Of a stretch of 5,453 bases of DNA, positions 5,279 to 5,453 are shown piece after piece; position 1 is the first letter of the stretch; each line of letters begins with the position of its first letter. This DNA is from Chryseobacterium gleum (lineage in GTDB: Bacteria > Bacteroidota > Bacteroidia > Flavobacteriales_D > Sanyastnellaceae), in contig CAMCUG010000115.1 in the NCBI GenBank assembly GCA_945878835.1, positions 1-5,453 on the forward strand, written 5' to 3'. A program made the translations under genes and the position numbers. The notes below the pieces were generated by a model. It was not told the DNA's origin, did no database searches, and worked only from the letters and a program-made list of their open reading frames with translations.

Positions 5279-5453
5279 TGCGAATGAAGTCTAATTTTAA
5301 ATATCTGTTTTCTCTGTTAGCACTTCTAATTCTGGTTGAAGGAAATGGTGCGTGGGGACAGGTTGACAACCTCACTTCTTCATACGGACTTTATCCGAAG
5401 AAGGATTCTCTAACCCCAGGAAAGATAAGTGTTTCAGGGTTCTATCGTTTTTT
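5278..5453 (+). CDS. Exported protein, N-terminal part, possibly an outer-membrane protein (gene E)
   Basis: The frame is open from the ATG at 5278 to the right edge: 58 codons plus two bases. The ATG overlaps the stop of gene D (TAATG), implying co-transcription and translational coupling; a second in-frame ATG at 5284 is an alternative start. Residues 1-28 look like a signal peptide (basic MRMKSNFK, hydrophobic core LFSLLALLILV, cut near AWGQ). The mature start reads VDNLTSSYGLYPKKDSLTPG, then KISVSGFYRF. An ISVSGFYRF-type strand is common at the start of Bacteroidota outer-membrane beta-barrels, but too little is present to assign a family. It probably works with glycosidase D, for example in glycan or oligosaccharide handling; that is inference from position only. 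Confidence 0.75.
   Translation, partial: MRMKSNFKYLFSLLALLILVEGNGAWGQVDNLTSSYGLYPKKDSLTPGKISVSGFYRF

Noticed and set aside
1..5453. CRISPR array, tRNA or rRNA genes, insertion sequence or phage genes
   Set aside because: The only regular repeats are protein-coding modules about 320 bp apart. I see no short direct repeats with spacers, tRNA-like folds, transposase motifs or phage proteins.

Overview
The window looks like chromosomal DNA from a Bacteroidota bacterium, most likely a Flavobacteriales or Crocinitomicaceae relative. The evidence is a complete type IX secretion (T9SS) C-terminal sorting domain, TAnnTTTG/TTTG-like promoters in place of sigma70 ones, starts without Shine-Dalgarno sequences, AT-rich intergenic DNA, and secreted repeat proteins carrying the CTxxxAxNYNxxAxxDxGTC module common in marine Bacteroidota. 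The species cannot be told from the window.

Layout: gene A (1-1934, minus, runs off the left edge) is a large secreted protein. It has four near-identical ~107-residue six-cysteine carbohydrate-binding-like modules, a cupredoxin-like domain, a short cysteine module and the start of a fifth, divergent repeat. Gene B (2071-2814, plus) is diverged from A across 136 bp. It is a Nudix-related transcriptional regulator with a C-terminal winged helix (NrtR/AraR-like) and a degenerate Nudix box. Gene C (2822-3796, minus) converges on B with only 7 bp between the stops. It is a short paralogue of A: two of the same repeats plus a T9SS sorting domain. Gene D (3929-5278, plus) is diverged from C across 132 bp and is an exported clan GH-A glycoside hydrolase. 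Gene E (5278 onward, plus, runs off the right edge) overlaps D's stop by one base and begins an exported, possibly outer-membrane, protein.

The most interesting signal is regulatory. A 20-bp element of the form AATTGT-N8-CAAAAA (inner TTGT-N7-ACAA) occurs twice in the A/B intergenic region and once in the C/D intergenic region. In front of both A and C it covers the predicted -33 promoter element, with the same 18-bp spacing to a -7-like element. A regulator of a sugar-sensing family lies between the two regions. My inference is a small regulon: a Nudix-type regulator controlling two surface-exposed glycan-binding-like proteins and perhaps a periplasmic glycosidase and its coupled partner. 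No SusC/SusD pair is visible, so it is not a canonical polysaccharide utilisation locus within this window. Ligand, substrate and operator assignment are untested.
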